The position numbers were made by a program, and so were the translations under genes. A DNA stretch of 8,353 bases from Nitrospirae bacterium GWC2_56_14 (GTDB taxonomy: Bacteria > Nitrospirota > UBA9217), in the NCBI GenBank assembly GCA_001803705.1, contig MHDY01000020.1:1-8353 (forward strand), read 5' to 3'. Below are positions 5,121 through 8,353 of the stretch, piece by piece. The notes under the pieces are model-generated. The model was not told the origin of the DNA, did not search any database, and was given only the letters and a program-made list of their open reading frames with translations. Every line of letters starts with the position of its first letter. Positions within the stretch are counted from its first letter, which is position 1.

Positions 5121-6058
5121 GACGCCCTCCTCGCGAGGCCCAGGAGCTTCTTCATCTTCGGGAAGTCGCCCACAATGCCGTTGGGCAGGAAGATGATGAT
5201 GACGATCAGCAGGATGCCGAAGAAGGTGTGGTGCGCCGTTCCGAGCATCGGGATCGACCGGATCGCTTCCGCAAGGACCACCATGATGACCGCGCCGACG
5301 ATCGGTCCGGAGAAGGTGGCAACGCCGCCGACCATGACGACCATGATGGCGATGATCGATATGTCGTGCAGCGCGAAGACCACCTTGGGGTCGATGTACC
5401 CCATGTAGTTCGTATAGAACGCGCCGGCGAACCCGGTGATCATGGCGCTCAGGCAGAGGGCGATGGTCTTATAGAGAGTCGTATCGATGCCCAGGGATTC
5501 CGCGGCGTCCTGGTCCTCGCGAATGGCGACGAAGTAGTAGCCGAGCTTTGATGCGATGACCTGCTTGACCAGCACGAAGGACAGTGCGGCGATGGCGAGG
5601 ATGATGTAATAGTAGCGGGTCTTCTCGATCCAGCTCCGCTCGCGGATCATGATGCCCAGGTCCCCGCCGGTAACGTCCACCATGTTCTCCGCCACGATCC
5701 TGAGGATGACGCCGATGGAAAGGGTGGCCAGGGCAAAGTAGGGGCCGCGCAGCCGGAGACAGATGTAGCCGATGACCAGGGCGAACAGGGTGACCACGAC
5801 GATGCTGGCAGGAAGGCCCCACCATCCGGAAATGCCGAGCTTGGTGTACAGCATGCCGCTCGTATAGGCGCCGACGCCGAAGAAGGCGGCGTGGCCGAAA
5901 GAAACCTGGCCGCAGTAGCCGCTCAGCAGGTTCCAGGACATGCCGATGACGGACCACATGACGACCAGGATCAGGATATGCATGAGGTAGCTGTTCAGGC
6001 CCAGGAGCGGAACGAGGGCGAGCAGCGCGATTGCTATGTAAGGGAAGTATTTATTCAT
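5117..6058 (-). CDS. livM: LivM: branched-chain amino-acid ABC transporter permease
   Basis: 313 residues, mostly hydrophobic with about eight or more membrane spans. Family marks are LSGYCGQVSFGHAAFFGVGAY (45-65), the RGPYFALATLS segment (104-114) and the cytoplasmic coupling loop VAIREDQDAAESLGI (178-191), followed by ITGFAGAFYTNYMGYIDP. The C-terminus ends in basic residues (KMKKLLGLARRAS). It forms the inner-membrane channel with LivH. The ATG at 6058 matches the family start, but no good ribosome site precedes it; a family A repeat ends about 30 bases upstream. It overlaps livG by four bases at the other end. Confidence 0.95.
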   Translation of the reverse strand: MNKYFPYIAIALLALVPLLGLNSYLMHILILVVMWSVIGMSWNLLSGYCGQVSFGHAAFFGVGAYTSGMLYTKLGISGWWGLPASIVVVTLFALVIGYICLRLRGPYFALATLSIGVILRIVAENMVDVTGGDLGIMIRERSWIEKTRYYYIILAIAALSFVLVKQVIASKLGYYFVAIREDQDAAESLGIDTTLYKTIALCLSAMITGFAGAFYTNYMGYIDPKVVFALHDISIIAIMVVMVGGVATFSGPIVGAVIMVVLAEAIRSIPMLGTAHHTFFGILLIVIIIFLPNGIVGDFPKMKKLLGLARRAS

Positions 6059-6087
6059 AAGATTTGAACCGAAGAGAAAGTCTTTTT

Positions 6088-6170
6088 ATCCGCAGATGAC
6101 GCAGATGGCCGCAGATTTTAAAAAGAACGTTGCGTTAGATTTAATCTGCGACATCTGCGTAATCTGCGGA
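6088..6170. repeat. Palindromic intergenic repeat, family A copy 2
   Basis: The left arm (6088-6116) and right arm (6144-6170) are near-inverse and each made of three GCAGAT/ATCTGC units spaced 9-10 bases apart, around a 27-base A/T-rich centre. It is inverted relative to the copy at 3544-3628; reading that copy backwards, the stretch through GATGGCCGCAGATTTTAAA matches. It lies in the 150-base livH-livM gap, so it would be transcribed as a long imperfect hairpin in the liv mRNA. Confidence 0.85.
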
Positions 6171-6208
6171 CAGTGTTTTGACCTAAGTCACTACTATTTT
6201 CCATCTTT

Positions 6209-7138
6209 TTATTTCCCCAGCTTCCTGCTCTTGAGCAGCGACGCGACGCCGCCAGGGATGAAGATCAGCACTGCAACAAAGATGATGAACCGGCCGACCG
6301 GGGCCCAGCCCATGCCGATATAGGTGGCGGTGAGCGATTCGAACAGGCCCAGGATCAGGCCGCCGATGATCGCCCCCACAGTAGAGCCCAGTCCGCCCAG
6401 AATGGTGATGACGAAGGCGATCAGCGTGAACTGTCCGCCGATATCGGGATAGATGTAATAAATGGGAATAAAGAGACAGCCGGCCGCTCCCACGAGAGCG
6501 GAGCCGAGCCCGAAGGTAAACACCCGCATGCGCTCAACGTTCACGCCCATGAGCAGGGCGGCATCGTGGTCCTGCGCCGTGGCCCTGATGGACTTCCCCA
6601 TGTCTGTCTTGGTCAGAAAGAACCAAAGCCCCGCCGTGATCATCAGGGAGAAGACAAAAGAAACGCTCCAGGGAAGGGACAGGGACAGCTCGATGGGCGA
6701 AGCCTTCCAAATATCGGTGAGGTACCATGCCGTGGTGCCGTAGCTGACCGGCGTTTGCAGATAGTCCGATTTGAAGATGATCGTGGCCAGGTTGGCCAGC
6801 ACCATGCCGATGCCGACGGTCAGGATGACCTGGTTCTCGGGCAGGATGGAATCTACCTTGACCACCGGGTTGATGAGGTATTTCTGGAGCCCCATGCCGA
6901 GCAGGAAGAGCACCGGTCCCGCGATAACGATCGAGAGATAGGGATCGATATGGAAATAGGTGTAGAGAACGTAGGCGATGTACATGCCCACCATCATGAG
7001 CTCGCCATGAGCAAGGTTGATGATTTTCATGACGCCCATGATGATGGTCATGCCGATGCCGATCAGGGCATAGAGGCCGCCGAGCAGGAATCCGGAAATG
7101 AGCGTTTGGAGTAAGACTTCAGTTTGGACTGCGGTCAT
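6209..7138 (-). CDS. livH: LivH: branched-chain amino-acid ABC transporter permease
   Basis: 309 residues. The N-terminal SGFLLGGLYALIGIGMTIIMGVMKIINLAHGELMMVGMY (15-53) is the LivH hallmark. The coupling loop that contacts the ATPase is ATAQDHDAALLMGVNVERMR (186-205), followed by FGLGSALVGAAGCLF. Several hydrophobic spans continue to a short basic tail (LLKSRKLGK). The ATG at 7138 has a modest AAGGG about nine bases upstream. LivH pairs with LivM as the heterodimeric inner-membrane pore. Gaps on both sides carry palindromic repeats, unlike the tightly packed livM-livG-livF part, so operon membership rests on order and orientation. Confidence 0.95.
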   Translation of the reverse strand: MTAVQTEVLLQTLISGFLLGGLYALIGIGMTIIMGVMKIINLAHGELMMVGMYIAYVLYTYFHIDPYLSIVIAGPVLFLLGMGLQKYLINPVVKVDSILPENQVILTVGIGMVLANLATIIFKSDYLQTPVSYGTTAWYLTDIWKASPIELSLSLPWSVSFVFSLMITAGLWFFLTKTDMGKSIRATAQDHDAALLMGVNVERMRVFTFGLGSALVGAAGCLFIPIYYIYPDIGGQFTLIAFVITILGGLGSTVGAIIGGLILGLFESLTATYIGMGWAPVGRFIIFVAVLIFIPGGVASLLKSRKLGK

Positions 7139-7152
7139 GGAAAACCCTTTTT

Positions 7153-7238
7153 ATTGCGGATTTCGGATTGGAATTCGAACTGCGGTTTTAATCCGCATTC
7201 CGCAATGGTCACAGACCACGATGTCCGAAATCCGCAAT
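7153..7238. repeat. Inverted repeat with nested hairpins between livK-like gene and livH (family B)
   Basis: ATTGCGGATTTCGGA (7153-7167) and TCCGAAATCCGCAAT (7224-7238) are perfect 15-base inverted repeats. Between them lie TGCGG/CCGCA (7181-7197, seven-base loop) and TGGTC/GACCA (7206-7218, loop ACA). The whole could fold as a closed stem with two side hairpins. It nearly fills the gap between the binding-protein stop (7243) and the livH start (7138). It is unrelated in sequence to family A apart from general CCGCA content. Confidence 0.8.
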
Positions 7239-7242
7239 GGAA

Positions 7243-8353
7243 TTATCGTCTTTCCTTCCAGCTTGGCACCGGGAAGACATACTGCATGCTGGCATGATTC
7301 TTCGGCCAGATGGTCTGGAACTCGCCCTTGATGACCTGGATCGCCAGGGTCTCGGTAAAGTTCTGGTTCTGGTACCCTTCCTTGTCCTCGAACTTCACCG
7401 GGCCGAAGGCGGTTTTGAGGTTCGTTGCCTTAAGCGCATCGCGGATGCCGTCCTGCGTCCAGTTCTTGGCGCGTCCCAGGGCATCGGCGGTGACGTAGAT
7501 GGCGGCATAGGCCGAGGCGCCGTGATAGGAGGGGTAGTCGCCGTATTTGGTTTTGTACTTTTCAGCGAACTCCTTTGCTCCCGGGTATTTGAGCTGAGGC
7601 GTCCAGAGGGTCGCGCTGACCACATATTCCGCCGCGTCTTTGGCTCCATCAATGAACTCGGGGATGGCGAAGCCGGCTGCGCCGCCCGAGAAGAGCTTCG
7701 CGTCAAGCCGGAGCTCCTTGATCTGCTTCATGATGAGCTGGGCCTCATTGGCGTAAGAAACCGTATAGATGACATCGGGCTGGGCAGCCTTTACTTTGGA
7801 CAGGAGCGGCTTGAAATCGATGGCGCCGGTCTCGAACTTTTCTTTCAAGACGACCTCGGCGCCGATCTTTTTCGCATCCCGGTCCATGGCGTCGGCTCCA
7901 GAGGTCCCGAAGGCCGAGCTTTCATACAGGACGGCGATGGTTTTCGGTTTTACCACCTCTTTCAAGAATGACACAAAGGCGTCTGCATAGTGGTCATTGA
8001 CCTGGTTCTGGCGGAAAACATATTTATAATTCTGCTTGGTGATGGCATCATCGGCGCTGGCCACGACCAGGTAGGGGGTTTTACGCTCCTCTGCCACTGC
8101 GGCGACGGCTTTTGCGCAGGCCGAGGTGTACTCGCCCACGATGAACGGCTGTTTTTTGACATCGATCAGCTTCTCAACGATGGCGCGGGCTGTTTCCGGC
8201 TTGCCGGAAGAGTCTTCAAAGGACAGGGCGAGCTTTTTCCCTTTGACGCCGCCCTTGGCATTGATCTCCTCGGCAGCCATCTCGTAGGAGCGCTTCATGA
8301 TCTCCCCGAACTTGGCCTGCTTTCCGGTGAGCGGCAGCGGGATGGTAAGATCC
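7243..8353 (-). CDS. LivK-like periplasmic amino-acid-binding protein (N-terminus beyond window)
   Basis: About 369 residues are visible. The frame continues past the ATG at 8298 to the right edge, where DLTIPLPLTGKQAKFGEIMKR is the normal start of a type I periplasmic binding fold. The signal peptide and first strand are therefore outside, and the ATG at 8298 is internal. Visible family features are MAAEEINAKGGVKGKKLAL, FEDSSGKPETA, the ligand-site region VGEYTSACAKAVAAVAEERKTPYLV, FGTSGADAMDRDAKKIGAEVV and PSYHGASAYAAIYV. It would deliver the substrate to LivHMGF. Related proteins bind Leu/Ile/Val, other amino acids, amides, urea or aromatic compounds; I cannot fix the ligand, so no livK symbol is given. 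Confidence 0.92.
   Translation of the reverse strand, partial: DLTIPLPLTGKQAKFGEIMKRSYEMAAEEINAKGGVKGKKLALSFEDSSGKPETARAIVEKLIDVKKQPFIVGEYTSACAKAVAAVAEERKTPYLVVASADDAITKQNYKYVFRQNQVNDHYADAFVSFLKEVVKPKTIAVLYESSAFGTSGADAMDRDAKKIGAEVVLKEKFETGAIDFKPLLSKVKAAQPDVIYTVSYANEAQLIMKQIKELRLDAKLFSGGAAGFAIPEFIDGAKDAAEYVVSATLWTPQLKYPGAKEFAEKYKTKYGDYPSYHGASAYAAIYVTADALGRAKNWTQDGIRDALKATNLKTAFGPVKFEDKEGYQNQNFTETLAIQVIKGEFQTIWPKNHASMQYVFPVPSWKERR

Noticed and set aside
4386..5408. Plus-strand open frame of 340 codons
   Set aside because: It is antisense to livG and livM, which have complete family motifs. Its protein is rich in His, Asp, Arg and Met, as expected of a reverse-strand shadow, with no recognisable domain.
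7153..7238. tRNA-like or riboswitch structure
   Set aside because: The size and multi-hairpin shape invite the idea, but there is no anticodon arm, TTC loop or CCA end. A riboswitch inside the operon after the binding-protein stop is less likely than a palindromic repeat.
7237..7971. Plus-strand open frame of 244 codons
   Set aside because: It is the antisense shadow of the binding-protein gene, whose frame shows family sequence throughout.

Overview
The window looks like chromosomal DNA from a Gram-negative environmental bacterium. A lipoprotein with a lipobox-like cysteine, a signal-peptide DUF1566 protein, a complete LIV-type amino-acid importer and short palindromic repeats between genes would fit Desulfobacterota/Geobacter-like or Nitrospirota-like genomes. 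That placement is inference from gene content; there is no rRNA or other phylogenetic marker here.

Left part (1-2810, plus strand), accessory in character. A 5'-truncated protein ends in a RAMA/DUF4357-like domain and is probably the tail of a GIY-YIG-type nuclease. Next come two tandem DUF1566 (Lcl C-terminal domain) exported proteins: a predicted lipoprotein with a fibronectin type III domain, and a smaller signal-peptide version. A 310-bp stretch without a convincing gene follows, holding a G/C-rich hairpin and an imperfect palindrome. Then comes an overlapping DUF4160-DUF2442 gene pair with the layout of a small toxin-antitoxin-like module, closed by a strong rho-independent terminator that also reads in the opposite direction.

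Right part (2820-8353, minus strand), metabolic in character. Transcription runs right to left through a branched-chain/hydrophobic amino-acid ABC importer: livK-like binding protein (cut by the right edge), livH, livM, livG, livF, then a two-CBS-plus-ACT domain protein. livM/livG and livG/livF overlap by 4 and 8 bases, which is classic translational coupling. The three real gaps on this strand (livK-livH, livH-livM, livF-CBS) each carry a palindromic repeat. Two are copies of one family built from roughly 9-base GCAGATnnC units; the third is a 15-bp perfect inverted repeat with internal hairpins.

The importer would bind a substrate in the periplasm (LivK), move it through LivH/LivM and power this with LivG/LivF. 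The CBS-ACT protein is plausibly a ligand-sensing regulator of related metabolism. No clearly new system is visible. The items most worth checking are the DUF4160-DUF2442 pair, the repeats inside the liv operon, and whether the DUF1566 genes are targets of a diversity-generating retroelement lying outside the window.
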